A stretch of 64,000 nucleotides of DNA, taken from the NCBI RefSeq assembly GCF_026262505.1, contig NC_067207.1:4100252-4164251 (forward strand). Direction: 5' to 3'. Both the position numbers and the translations under genes were made by a program. Below, in pieces: positions 20,049 through 30,205 of the stretch (positions are counted from its first letter, which is position 1; each line of letters opens with the position of its first letter). The stretch is from Trichomonas vaginalis G3. Taxonomy: Eukaryota; Parabasalia; Trichomonadida; Trichomonadidae. The notes beneath the pieces were generated by a model. That model ran no database searches, had not been told where the DNA came from, and worked only from the letters and a program-made list of their open reading frames with translations.

Positions 20049-20536
20049 AACTAATACTGTATTCATTTACCTCGTGTTTAATGCAATAATAAGAAATAAT
20101 ATATCTTTAAATTCATATGTAGTACTTCTTGCATACACGCAAGTATATTAGCCTCTATTTAGCTACGAAATATTAATAAAGTGTTTGTTTTCATCTTTAT
20201 CTTTCAAAAGATTTGTTTTTCTCGCTATTCTCAGGTCAACCATAATATACCATATACGTTTTTATAGCATACACAATAGAGAAAATGTCTGAAATGACAA
20301 ATATCAAAATATCTCGTTATTTAGCAATACTCGATATTTCGATCTGGCATTATGCAGATTAGCCTAATTTTCAGATGTCAATGTGATGTCAAGCATAATT
20401 GATGAGATTTATCCTGCATTTTATCACCAAAATTCCTTACAAAAATTTCTACAGTCTCTAACTTATTTTTCAAAGAGTAAATGAATTGGCATAAATATTC
20501 GTCATTGAATTTATTTGAATAAAAATCATAAAAAAT
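20049..20536. other. intergenic, no gene seen
   Basis: AT-rich spacer with no hairpin or RNA gene recognised. A TCATAA initiator-like match lies about 10 nt before the GAF gene start. Confidence 0.4.
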
Positions 20537-22852
20537 ATGAGAAAATCTTATAACGTTGAAGACCCTCAAAAGTTATTGCCTGTTCATTATAGTTCATTCC
20601 ATTATAAGGCATTATATGAAAATCCGAATGAAACGCCTCCTCCTGTTGATCAATTTGCTCCGTTATTATCAAAAAAGATCGTTAAAGCAAAAATTAAATA
20701 CAATACAAGGGGATCATCATCACAAGGATTTAGAAGTAGAGCTCCTTTTTCACCTCAAAATACAATCAGATCAATAAATACTCCAAATATAATTCAAAAT
20801 ACAGGAGAAACGCCTCTAGGAAGCTTAGACGAACATATAAGATGTGAAGATTGCTTTGATAAGATCATTTCTGGCTCTTTTGACGCTCCACTTGCATTTT
20901 TAGTCGAAACCAATTTTACAACGTTCTTTTTTGCACAGCGAGTTCACTTTTTCCACGATATATCAAGTATACAATACTTATATGGTCCTACTTTGGGCAT
21001 TTCAGTTCCATATGGATCTGGATTAGTCGGATATTGCCATTATTCAAAGAAACTCATTCGAATCAATGTAGCAGAAGAACATGCTTCTTATCAGCCAGTA
21101 TATGATAAGCGCCTTTGCAATCCTGAATCATCAATTATGTTAATTCCGATTTTTTCTGCAAATGGATCTACGAGTGCCATCATAGAAGTCGTCAGAAATA
21201 CACCATTTGGCGATGAAGATGAAGCCCGCGCTCAGTATTTCCAAGAAAAATTCAAGTTATACTCAAAATGGATTTTAAATCCACAACTTCCTGATACAGC
21301 ATTCTCAGATTTCTGTCTTGCCAATAGATATGGAGTTTTTGTTGACAGAACATGCCAACAGCTTACTAAATACTTCATGTGCAAGATTGCTGAGCTCTGG
21401 CAATACAATAATCAAACTCACGAGCTGTTTCAGCTTGTTCCTGGCCTTCCAACACCTCAATTTGTCCAAACATCAGATGCAGGAATTGTCGCGCACTCTT
21501 TAATCCATAAGGTCTCTGTTTCCGCTGACAGAAGTGATAAACACGCCGCATTTAACGCAAAAACTGATATTGCTGACCAATCCATTTTAGTTTTGCCAGT
21601 TATTGGACCAACAAATGCAATGACGTATGGTATTGCATTACGTGGTAAAAGACAACCTGCTTTCTTCACAGATTCCGATGAGAAACTATTAGCGAGAGTT
21701 TCTCCAATAATTTTTTCAAGTTTAGCAGCGAGTGAAGCGATTGAAGAGAGCCACAAACAAGTTGAAGCATCAAATGTTGCTCAGAACAGACTTAAATCTC
21801 TTCTTGATGTCGCTAAATCAATTTCCTGCCAATTGGATATAAGAGAATTGATCCCAATGATTATGAACAAAGCCTGTGATTTAGTGTGTGCGGATAGATG
21901 TTCATTGTTCATGGTAAATGAAACAAGAGACCAGTTATATACATCTTTCTCAGGTGGTCTTGCCAATTCCATTTATATCCCTATCAATGCAGGTATCGTT
22001 GGTTCATGTGCGATGTCTCAATCAATTCTAAATATAAGAGATGCTTACGAAGATCCAAGATTCAACAGAAACACTGATAAGCAAACAGGTTATAGAACTA
22101 AAACATTGCTCTGCGTTCCAATTATCGATGACCATGGAAATATCCAAGGTGTTACAGAGATGATCAATAAAATGGATGGACATTTCTCATCAGATGATGA
22201 ACAAATGATGGAAGTTTTCAATGTTTTCTGCGCTTTAAGTATAGAAAACGCGAAATTGTATAATGCATCAATAGAATTGACGATGCAGCTTAAATCAATC
22301 ATGGAAATATCACAGACTCTCACAAGAACATCTGAAATGCATTCAGTTGTCGATAACATTCTCAAAGACACAAGAAAAGTTATTGGAGCTGGAAGAGCAC
22401 TTTTGTATTCAGTGAAAGGAGATAATTCAACGGAACTTTTATCATTGAATGAAGATGTTGAACTCAAGAAGAAGAGAGAAAGTAAGAGAACTGATGAACA
22501 GAAGAATTTGACTAAAAGAGCAATGATTAACGAAATGATGACAGGAAGAAAAGAAAAGGTGACAACAAATGATGAAGATGATAACGAAATTTTAGATACA
22601 ATGTCTAAAGCGATTCTCAGAAGACAGTCTATTATTCTTGACAGCGATGATATTACTAAAGGAACTTTGGCTTGTCCAATCTTGACAAGAGATAGAGCAA
22701 ATGTAATTGGTTGTTTGGTAATGCAGTGCAAGTTGAAGGGAAGTTTGCACTTCCAAAAGACTGATTCTGATATGATTGAGTCATTCTCTATCTTTATGTC
22801 CATAGCACTTGAAAAAATGGCTCAAGTTCAGACATCAGATGCGACAAGTTAA
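20537..22852 (+). CDS. multi-GAF domain protein (771 aa), no catalytic domain
   Basis: After a ~90-residue polar N-terminus come repeated GAF folds: about residues 95-240 (SIMLIPIFSANGSTSAIIEV), 260-395 (SILVLPVIGPTNAMTYGIAL), 415-580 (CSLFMVNETRDQLYTSFSGG, TLLCVPIIDDHGNIQGVTEM) and a last one at 595-765 (GTLACPILTRDRANVIGCLV). The third resembles the cyclic-nucleotide-binding GAFs of phosphodiesterases and adenylate cyclases most closely. Between strands of the last GAF there is a charged, low-complexity insertion (about residues 640-690). No phosphodiesterase, cyclase or kinase domain follows, so it is probably a regulatory sensor acting through partners. The ligand is unknown. Confidence 0.9.
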   Translation: MRKSYNVEDPQKLLPVHYSSFHYKALYENPNETPPPVDQFAPLLSKKIVKAKIKYNTRGSSSQGFRSRAPFSPQNTIRSINTPNIIQNTGETPLGSLDEHIRCEDCFDKIISGSFDAPLAFLVETNFTTFFFAQRVHFFHDISSIQYLYGPTLGISVPYGSGLVGYCHYSKKLIRINVAEEHASYQPVYDKRLCNPESSIMLIPIFSANGSTSAIIEVVRNTPFGDEDEARAQYFQEKFKLYSKWILNPQLPDTAFSDFCLANRYGVFVDRTCQQLTKYFMCKIAELWQYNNQTHELFQLVPGLPTPQFVQTSDAGIVAHSLIHKVSVSADRSDKHAAFNAKTDIADQSILVLPVIGPTNAMTYGIALRGKRQPAFFTDSDEKLLARVSPIIFSSLAASEAIEESHKQVEASNVAQNRLKSLLDVAKSISCQLDIRELIPMIMNKACDLVCADRCSLFMVNETRDQLYTSFSGGLANSIYIPINAGIVGSCAMSQSILNIRDAYEDPRFNRNTDKQTGYRTKTLLCVPIIDDHGNIQGVTEMINKMDGHFSSDDEQMMEVFNVFCALSIENAKLYNASIELTMQLKSIMEISQTLTRTSEMHSVVDNILKDTRKVIGAGRALLYSVKGDNSTELLSLNEDVELKKKRESKRTDEQKNLTKRAMINEMMTGRKEKVTTNDEDDNEILDTMSKAILRRQSIILDSDDITKGTLACPILTRDRANVIGCLVMQCKLKGSLHFQKTDSDMIESFSIFMSIALEKMAQVQTSDATS

Positions 22853-23462
22853 AATTTGTAATAATATTTTTGTTATATTTGTTTGATAAAAACTATAAAT
22901 TAGCTTAATATATTAATTATTTGTTTACATTTTGATATTATTTTTTGATAATAAAATATCATTTTGTAAATCTCCCTATTTGAAGGTTTTATTCATTTCT
23001 ATAAATTAGTTTAAAAGAATGACTGCATATTGTGTCCGGTAATTACTGGATATAATCCTAATCATAAAAAAAATATTGTATGAATTTGAAAGGACGTCTG
23101 GTCAATTTATCACTGATATGTGTATTTCATTAACAGCATTTATTTGTTGCATCTATATGCAATCTGGATATTGATCGGAAAAATTAGCCATGGTTTCAAA
23201 ACATTGATCTAAATTTATCATATTATATCCAAAAATGTTAATGATGTGTTTTTGGATGATTAAAGATGCAAATATGTTAATCCCTTCAGTATACTGCTTC
23301 AAAATATGCGTGAAATCGGGTGACACTACTTGCAATTGAACAAACTCACAATTGGCGTGATGATGCTAAATTGAGAATGAATTAAATCAATTGATGTCAA
23401 AAATTTTATTTGACGCAATAAAAATTGACGATAATTTGAGACGTTAGAAACAGAGAAAATCA
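22853..23462. other. intergenic, one unexplained short frame
   Basis: AT-rich spacer. On the minus strand a 78-codon frame without ATG runs to 23153 and ends NFSDQYPDCI; it may be a decayed coding fragment (see findings). Confidence 0.35.
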
Positions 23463-24128
23463 ATGGATTATACAAAATGGAGCTCCAAGGACCTCGCTCA
23501 ACAATTAACTAATCTCGGATTTTCGGCGTATGCTAGAAACTTTCGAGTAAATGAAATTAAAGGCTGTCATCTTCCAAATGTCACTGAAGATCACTTAAAA
23601 GAAATGGGAATTACTAAAATAGGTCACAGAATACTACTTCTCAAACGTATTAGGCAAATTGTAGATGGTGAAACACCAAAACCTGTGAAAATAAACGCGC
23701 AAGATTCTAATCCAAGTTCTAGACCTTCATCGAATTTGAGTTCTGCACCTCCAATACAACAAGAACAAGAAAATAATATTCCGCCACGTATTGCACAACG
23801 TCGACAACTTCAACAAGCTCAACAAGCCGCACCTGAGCCGCAAATGCAAATACAACAGAAAATGGCCCAACAACTACAACAGCTGAATCAAGAACCAGCA
23901 AAGGAGCCTTCATCTGGAAGGACATCAAAGATTCGATATCCATCTTCTCACTCTTCACGAGAACAAAAGGAGACATTTAGTTCACAAGAACCACCACCAT
24001 CAGAATCTAGCGGTGACGGCGAAGAAAAAGTTACATGTCAATATTGTGGAAGAAAACTTCCTCCTGATGCTGCTAAGCGTCACATTCCAGTATGCGCAAA
24101 GATACGTGGTAAGACAGCTAAGAAATAA
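23463..24128 (+). CDS. SAM domain / Gln-rich / C2HC zinc-finger protein (221 aa)
   Basis: Residues 4-68 form a SAM domain (WSSKDLAQQLTNLGFSAYA, then a HLPNVTEDHLKEMGI and GHRILLLKRI pattern). Residues about 75-170 are Gln/Pro/Ser-rich and disordered. Residues 188-215 form a compact zinc finger, CQYCGRKLPPDAAKRHIPVC, matching the C2HC ZC2HC1 type (C-x2-C-x12-H-x4-C). SAM domains mediate oligomerisation; the finger type is found in small cytoskeletal or RNA-linked proteins. Together they suggest a scaffold or adaptor. The partner is unknown. Confidence 0.9.
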   Translation: MDYTKWSSKDLAQQLTNLGFSAYARNFRVNEIKGCHLPNVTEDHLKEMGITKIGHRILLLKRIRQIVDGETPKPVKINAQDSNPSSRPSSNLSSAPPIQQEQENNIPPRIAQRRQLQQAQQAAPEPQMQIQQKMAQQLQQLNQEPAKEPSSGRTSKIRYPSSHSSREQKETFSSQEPPPSESSGDGEEKVTCQYCGRKLPPDAAKRHIPVCAKIRGKTAKK

Positions 24129-24310
24129 TAGATGTGCATTTTTAATTTTCTGTGCAAAATAAATTATATTGTTAATTTTTTATAGTTTAAACCATATGTT
24201 TTTATCATGATTATAAACAGCTAATATATTTATCAGTAGTATGTTGATTATATGCAAAAACTATGATTGATTACCGATAATAAAAAATCAAACAGTTTAA
24301 AACTCTAAAA

Positions 24311-25375
24311 CTAATGATGAACATGCCAGACTTCAACAGCAATGATCTTGAAGGACTCATTATTAGCCAGCGGTGGAGAATCAAATGTTTTGCACTGGGA
24401 TGTGAAACAATTCATGAAGTTGTCATCGATATAAATGGCACTGCCATGATCGAGAGATCTTTGTGAACCACCACCGATGATAATATCCTTCTTTGAGCAA
24501 GATAAAAAGAGATCATTATTCTGAGTCCAACGGAAGCCAGCAAAATAAGGATTGAAGTGGAAAACGCATGTTTCTCCATTTCCGTAAAAGCCATCTCGGA
24601 TCTGGATTCCTTCTGGAAGGAAAGCTCCGACTCTGGATCCATCTTTTCCAAGAAGAATGAGAACAAGAGCTGTTTTCTTATCAGTCTTTTCATAAAGGGT
24701 CGAGAATGAAACACCGTGTTCGGCTGCCGAGAAAAGTAACTTCCATGGGAGCAGACGGAATCTCTTTGGAAGGAAAAGTCGTATATTTTCTATCTCAGGA
24801 AGAGACACTATGGATGATTCTTGGCTCATGATGAACTTGTTTTCACGGAGCATTGCTTGTTCATTCATGAGTGCTTCGATTTGGAAAGATTGTGCACGTG
24901 TTCTCAACTTTTTGTGGAGGTTGTCCGTAGAAATGCTAATGTTGATTCCTGATTTAAGCTTTTGGATGATTGCTTCCACTTCTCTTTTGAATTTTTCGAG
25001 ATCCGATCGGATAGCAGTAAATGTAATAACATTGACAGTGTTTTGATTGAAAACATCAGCTAAATGGGTGATTACGAGAAGTGCTGGTTTATCAGGATCG
25101 CTGGGATCCATATCGCCATGTGGTGAAAAATAATCTGAAATTGTTATTTTGATAATACCGATTATGCTTATTACAGTTGATCGTGGCATGTTGTATTCAA
25201 TTGAGTCATGCTCAAAATATAATTCAATTCCATGGTAATATAGAGAAGACGGAATTTGAACACCTAGATTATTAAAATCTGCAACCCCGTATATCTTATG
25301 AACTTCTTCTCTAAGTGGCATGAATTCTTTGAGACTTGATGGCCTACATACGCTTACTGGTGACAATATAGACAT
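24311..25375 (-). CDS. TLDc domain protein (354 aa)
   Basis: Residues about 190-352 form a TLDc domain: WKLLFSAAEHGVSFSTLYEK, ALVLILLGKDGSRVGAFLPE, FYGNGETCVFHFNP, FRWTQNNDLFLSC, IIIGGG, IYIDDNF and a final IIAVEVW. This is the OXR1/NCOA7/TBC1D24 fold, which in other eukaryotes protects against oxidative stress and binds the V-ATPase. Residues about 30-140 form a beta-rich module that may be PH/GRAM-like. I chose the ATG at 25375 over the upstream in-frame one at 25468 because an initiator match TCACTTTT lies 26 nt before it and the intervening residues are atypical. Confidence 0.92.
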   Translation of the reverse strand: MSILSPVSVCRPSSLKEFMPLREEVHKIYGVADFNNLGVQIPSSLYYHGIELYFEHDSIEYNMPRSTVISIIGIIKITISDYFSPHGDMDPSDPDKPALLVITHLADVFNQNTVNVITFTAIRSDLEKFKREVEAIIQKLKSGINISISTDNLHKKLRTRAQSFQIEALMNEQAMLRENKFIMSQESSIVSLPEIENIRLFLPKRFRLLPWKLLFSAAEHGVSFSTLYEKTDKKTALVLILLGKDGSRVGAFLPEGIQIRDGFYGNGETCVFHFNPYFAGFRWTQNNDLFLSCSKKDIIIGGGSQRSLDHGSAIYIDDNFMNCFTSQCKTFDSPPLANNESFKIIAVEVWHVHH

Positions 25376-25395
25376 TTTTTGTTTTTTGAAATCAA

Positions 25396-25404
25396 AAAAG
25401 TGAC
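25396..25404 (-). promoter_or_regulatory. initiator (Inr)-like element deciding the TLDc start
   Basis: Minus strand CGTCACTTTTTT with A+1 at 25401. It lies between two possible ATGs and so favours the downstream one at 25375. Confidence 0.55.
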
Positions 25405-26157
25405 GAAAAATTTGATTTAATATCGTGAAAAATTTGCAAAATCTAATATAGTTAATCCATTTTTTCATTCAATACCTTTCAATTTATTTCAATACTCAGT
25501 AGATTTTTAGCATTAAATTTTTGATATAAATTGTTGTATTATTAATTCTATTTAAAATTTGTTTTATGTCTTAAATGTAAACCGCGATTTCTTCACAAAA
25601 AATAAAATCAACACCGTTACTCAAATTTAATCATAAAAAACTTTCGACTTAAGTCGTGGAGTTTAACATTATTATAAGAATGATCAACGGCGCTGCAAAA
25701 TTTCCTTCAAAATTTGAAGTCTTACTTGACCAAATATGCAATTCAGATTTTTGAAGGCGAAATAAAATCCAAAGTCGTCCATTCAATCCTAACGTCTTTT
25801 TATACCACTAGTTGATTTTCCATTCATTTTACTCATTATTGTTTGCTGATTGATAAATTATCGGCAATAGTGAAAATATGCATAAAATCGAAGATTCAAC
25901 ATTTTATTCTCGCAAAAATAGTTTTAGTTTTCACAAATTAAATTTTGTAATTGATGTGTATGAATATTCTTTCATTTAAATAAAGAAAAATAAGGAATTG
26001 ATGAAATTATACATAGAAATGATATTTTTCTTTTTCAGAAATGTTTTATTTCTTCAGTGTAGCATAGTTTTTTCTATTTTTCAGGAAAACTTAAGTTTTG
26101 AAATTTTGAATCGACACTTTTATGCACGTTTTTCTTTCTTACACAGAGTTTTGTTGA
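25405..26157. other. divergent intergenic, no gene seen
   Basis: AT-rich spacer of about 750 bp between the minus-strand TLDc gene and the plus-strand G-protein-like gene. It contains a small CGACTTAAGTCG palindrome near 25648. Nothing else is supported. Confidence 0.4.
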
Positions 26158-26733
26158 ATGGGGTGTGGGCATAGCGTTTCTACAGAAGCCAAGCAAAGCC
26201 CTACTAGTCGTGTCCCAACAACTAAAGCACCGATTAAACTCTTTTATCTCCCAGGAAATGTTAAAATTACATTGACAAAGTTAGTTTCTGCGGGTGTGAT
26301 GAGTTCCGAAGCGACAACGACATCTGCTGGAAATTTCAATCTCAATGCAAGATTTATTGATATTCCAAACCAACGTTCTGTTAGAAAATTTTGGACCAAA
26401 GAAATTACAAGCAAAACAGTGGATTGTGCAATGTTTATATATCTAGCAGATATACGAGAAAAGCCAACAATGCTTTTGAACATCAAAACACTCAATTGGT
26501 TATTGAAACAAATCGATCAAAAAGGACAGTTATATATTGTAATAATATGTAGCAACGAGCTAGAGCTCTCTGAATTTAAATCACACATAAGTGCACCAGA
26601 TCTAGATTTAATTGTTATCAAAGATTCAGATCCTGAAACTGTTATCCAATTTACTGAAGTTGTCACTGGTGAAATCATCAAATTCAACGAAAGAAAGAGA
26701 AAATACAATGAGGCATCTCCAAGAACACGCTAA
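26158..26733 (+). CDS. lipid-anchored G-protein-like protein lacking the P-loop (191 aa)
   Basis: The N-terminus MGCGHS is a strong N-myristoylation plus palmitoylation signal of the type found on G-alpha subunits. The body follows an Arf/G-alpha-like order: a first strand with KLFYLPGNVKITLTKLV where the Walker A loop GxxxxGK[ST] would be, DIPNQRSVRKFW in the place of the switch II motif (DxxGQxxxRxxW), then AMFIYLADIREKP, resembling the strand after it, and LYIVIICSNELELS near the NKxD strand. The glycine/lysine of the P-loop, the DxxG glycine and NKxD are all missing. It is probably a nucleotide-free pseudo-GTPase at the membrane. Homology is a pattern-level inference. Confidence 0.55.
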   Translation: MGCGHSVSTEAKQSPTSRVPTTKAPIKLFYLPGNVKITLTKLVSAGVMSSEATTTSAGNFNLNARFIDIPNQRSVRKFWTKEITSKTVDCAMFIYLADIREKPTMLLNIKTLNWLLKQIDQKGQLYIVIICSNELELSEFKSHISAPDLDLIVIKDSDPETVIQFTEVVTGEIIKFNERKRKYNEASPRTR

Positions 26734-26998
26734 TTGTGCTATTCTGTTTATTATTGTATTCATTTTTCAAATTATTTTGTTTGTATTAAATATTTTGTAT
26801 GTATTTGAAAAGGTTATGAAGATATAATTTTGAAAAAGTAATGAGGATAGAAAAAAATTATTGAGTGTCGATATTTCTATAATTTTTTATTTTAAACTGG
26901 ATGTAAAAGTGTTACCCATGATAATTTGTTAAAATTCGAGTTATGATATTTAAATGATGTAAATATATTATATTTAAATTATTTCAAATCAATGAATA

Positions 26999-27071
26999 GC
27001 CTGCGTAGCATAGTGGTTATTGCGTGCGCCTTGTAAGCGCAAGGTCGCCGGTTCAACTCCGGTCGTAGGCA
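26999..27071 (+). tRNA. tRNA-Thr (anticodon UGU)
   Basis: Acceptor arms GCCTGCG and CGTAGGC pair with one wobble, discriminator A at 27071. Anticodon stem TGCGC/GCGCA encloses loop CTTGTAA, anticodon TGT. Box B is GGTTCAACTCC. No intron. Confidence 0.94.
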
Positions 27072-28442
27072 TTCATTTTTGAATTTTTTCCTCCCAAAAT
27101 GAATTTCAAAAAAAAATTATTTTATAAGACTTCAGATTTTTTACTAAATGTATTTTCTGGCATATTCATACCAAAAAGTCTATTGAAGAATCATAGGAAA
27201 AAATTTTATTTAATATTGATCAAATGATTTCAATTGCATCAGGGAATTAACAATGATTTCTGTATTTCTCTCAGTATCTAGAACTAATGACAAGTTTATA
27301 GCTATTCAACAAAAAGGGTAATTTCTAGAAAGAAATGTAGCTCGAAGAATGATGGTTTTGAGTCTTTAGAACTCCAGTTATTGCAATTAACAAGTAGATC
27401 CGAAATAATTTGAGTAATTGGTAAAATACGATTAGTAGAACTCGGAATATTAGCGTATCTATCACGATGATAGTGCAATTTCCCAGTAACATCATTCAAG
27501 CTTGGGTTTAGATATTTATTTGCCATTTAATTGATAACAAATTGACAAATCAACTCTCATCAAAAGAAATATGTCAATTTTTGTATTAATTTGATTATCA
27601 CCAAAATAAGTAAATTCTTTTCATAAATAAAATATGAGAGAACTGAGCTGCTTTTGTTGCAATAAAATTTTAAAAATTCTCAAAACTAACAAATTTTGAA
27701 AATTGAACATTGAGCAATAAATTCTATTTATTATAGATCAGTTTCTATTATTTATAATTTTGATATTTTATCTAAATCGATTTAAAGTTTGATATTAAGA
27801 GATAATATTACCAAAAAAATTACAAAATTTAAAAAATGTTATTATTGTTCAAGTAATTTGCAATCATTTTCAAGAATTTAAAAAAAATTTGGAATTCTTA
27901 TGAAGCAGATAAACTCCAACAATAACCTAATAAGGCTATACCTACCAATAATTCCTTTCATATCCCCGAAAATAATTGGATACGCTGATTAAACAAATAA
28001 ATCATCATAGCACAGTAGCTTGTTTTCAATACTTACAAAAACATCTTCTATTCTTTCTCCTGTTCAAGATTTTAACGTCTTTTCAAAATAATATCCCCAA
28101 TTATTTGCAAATACAAATACAAAATGTTATGTCCATTAATTTTTATACAAATAAAACCATTCTGATTATCCAAGAGATTGTGTATTTTATTAGAAATTAA
28201 ATAAAAATAAAAAATTACTGATGTTTTGATCAAAATGTATTTAAAATACAAGCACTAGAGTTAGATATCTCTTGAAGACAAGAATTGATTGCTAAATATG
28301 ATATTAAAACCGATATTCCCTTCTATTACGGAAATTATAATGTAAAAAGAGAAATACACAATTACAAAAGTAATCTATAACATACATTTAACTAACAAAG
28401 GCTTTAAAAGCCCATATAAAAGATTCTAAAAAAATATGAAAA
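27072..28442. other. long AT-rich spacer
   Basis: A 74-codon ATG frame on the minus strand (27526 to 27302) begins MANKYLNPSLNDVTGKLHYH; it has no recognisable domain and only weak support as a gene. The rest shows no hairpins, repeats or RNA genes that I can support. Confidence 0.4.
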
Positions 28443-30080
28443 TCATTCGATTTTAGCGTGCAGCCATTCGTATGTGACCCAAGATTCTCTTAATACAAGC
28501 TTCGCAAATTTGCTTTTGTCCAGTTCAAGACAAAATATTATCGGAGAATAAATGATAAACGAGATTAATGAACCTACTATTATCAGAACACCCAAAGCAA
28601 TTGCCAATTTTGGGTATTTCCGCGATAACAAAAATATATTCGTCGATATCATTAAAAAGCCGAACATAAAAGATAGCAAATAATGATATAAAAACGTTGA
28701 ACGATTAACAAATGAGAAAGGAATAAACGAAGCCAAATATCCGAATAAAAATATCGATAAAACGATTGATATCTTAATACTTTCATATTTAGCTTCTGGA
28801 TTTAATATCGTTCTGTAGATCACATATAATGAAACGAATACCGTGATTAAAACCAAAATTGAATTGAAAATATTGAGATGAAGCAAAATTTTGTGAGTTG
28901 TATTGTGCAGGAAGAAAGGAATTAAGTTTCCACCCATCAATGGCCACTGCCACCACCTTGTAGCGTATCCTGGCTCAATTGGATAATATGAATTTTCAAT
29001 ATGAGCTAATTTTATCATTTTCAAAGCTTGCAATATTAAAGAACCCTTAATACAGTCTTTCCAATCTTCCTGAGCACTATTTAGTTTAAGTTTTGGACAA
29101 AATTTCCCAGAATCTTTTGGATTTACATTTGGAGTAAGTTTTAAATGCAATATTAGTACACTTAAGTATACGGTTATAAAAATAGAGGCGAATACAAGCG
29201 AATACGCAATAAATTTATAAAATATATCTATTTTGAGTTTTCCATTTGATTCTGTTAGAAATTCTGCTAAAATTTTGATAAATATGACATAGAATACAAA
29301 TGGAATGAGCGAAAAAGAAGTGTGTTTTATAGATCCTGTAAGTGAAATTGAAATGCAAGTGAAAATGTATTTGATATTAAACTCTTTTGCTGAAACTGGT
29401 ATATTATACAACATGGCAACCATTAGTATCGATAAAGACGTAAAACAATGAAGGATTCCATCAATAAGTATAAATCTTCCTTCAATTACTAAACAATCTT
29501 CAATCGTAGTCAATATCATTGCAATCAAAGAAGAAAAAATGTTGATATCAAAATATCTTAAGGCTAAATAATTAAAAGGGGCACAAAATGATGAGAAAAA
29601 TACAGTAACCATACGTAGTTTTGTATATTGGCAGTCACTGAGATATGGACTGAAGCTTGGAAAAATGCATTTCCCATCATATTTAAGAATTCGAGCGCCA
29701 AAATATAATAATATCTTACCAAATGGCGGATGAACATCTATGAAGAATTGCTTTTGCATATAAAAGTTTGTAAAATTTCCGAAAAATTGTTCATCGAATG
29801 TGACCGCTTTCGGAACTGAAATATTGTAGCTTCGTATTATAAATGAGCATATATAAGCAATAACAGCAATTAGAATATCAATATATGATATATTTTGAGT
29901 TGTTCGAATGGTAAAATACGAATTAAGATTGAATTGGATATAACCTTGATTGATTTGCGATCTAAAAACGTTAGGACTGTTAGTTGTTTTGACGTTGCTC
30001 TTGTTTTTCTTTGGTTTAAAAAAGAAGAACAGAATCTCTGACAAACTTATATTGTTTTGACTGATTGACTTTTCACACAT
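28443..30080 (-). CDS. protein O-mannosyltransferase-like GT39 enzyme without MIR domains (545 aa)
   Basis: Conserved PMT landmarks are present: the first luminal loop motif VTFDEQFFGNF with Asp96-Glu97, and FFIDVHPPFGK around residues 112-122 matching FxDVHPPxGK. Multiple membrane helices follow, and a late conserved segment SYYPIEPGYATRWWQWPL. PMT enzymes move mannose from dolichyl-phosphate mannose to Ser/Thr in the ER lumen. Fungal and animal PMTs are about 750 residues because of three MIR repeats in a luminal loop; here that loop is only about 50 residues, so MIR is absent. The first ~65 residues are polar and cytosolic. Confidence 0.88.
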   Translation of the reverse strand: MCEKSISQNNISLSEILFFFFKPKKNKSNVKTTNSPNVFRSQINQGYIQFNLNSYFTIRTTQNISYIDILIAVIAYICSFIIRSYNISVPKAVTFDEQFFGNFTNFYMQKQFFIDVHPPFGKILLYFGARILKYDGKCIFPSFSPYLSDCQYTKLRMVTVFFSSFCAPFNYLALRYFDINIFSSLIAMILTTIEDCLVIEGRFILIDGILHCFTSLSILMVAMLYNIPVSAKEFNIKYIFTCISISLTGSIKHTSFSLIPFVFYVIFIKILAEFLTESNGKLKIDIFYKFIAYSLVFASIFITVYLSVLILHLKLTPNVNPKDSGKFCPKLKLNSAQEDWKDCIKGSLILQALKMIKLAHIENSYYPIEPGYATRWWQWPLMGGNLIPFFLHNTTHKILLHLNIFNSILVLITVFVSLYVIYRTILNPEAKYESIKISIVLSIFLFGYLASFIPFSFVNRSTFLYHYLLSFMFGFLMISTNIFLLSRKYPKLAIALGVLIIVGSLISFIIYSPIIFCLELDKSKFAKLVLRESWVTYEWLHAKIE

Positions 30081-30205
30081 CAGTCTAACATGACCTTTGC
30101 TTATAAATTTAAACTCAAAAAAAGAATTATTATTATTTTTTTAAAAATTTCAAATTTACATTACCTTTTTAATCTGTGAAAGATCAGATTAATTCAAACC
30201 TTTTC

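Noticed and set aside
27302-27526. 74-codon minus-strand ATG frame as a gene
   Set aside because: No domain, no initiator match and AT-rich context; mentioned only within the spacer.
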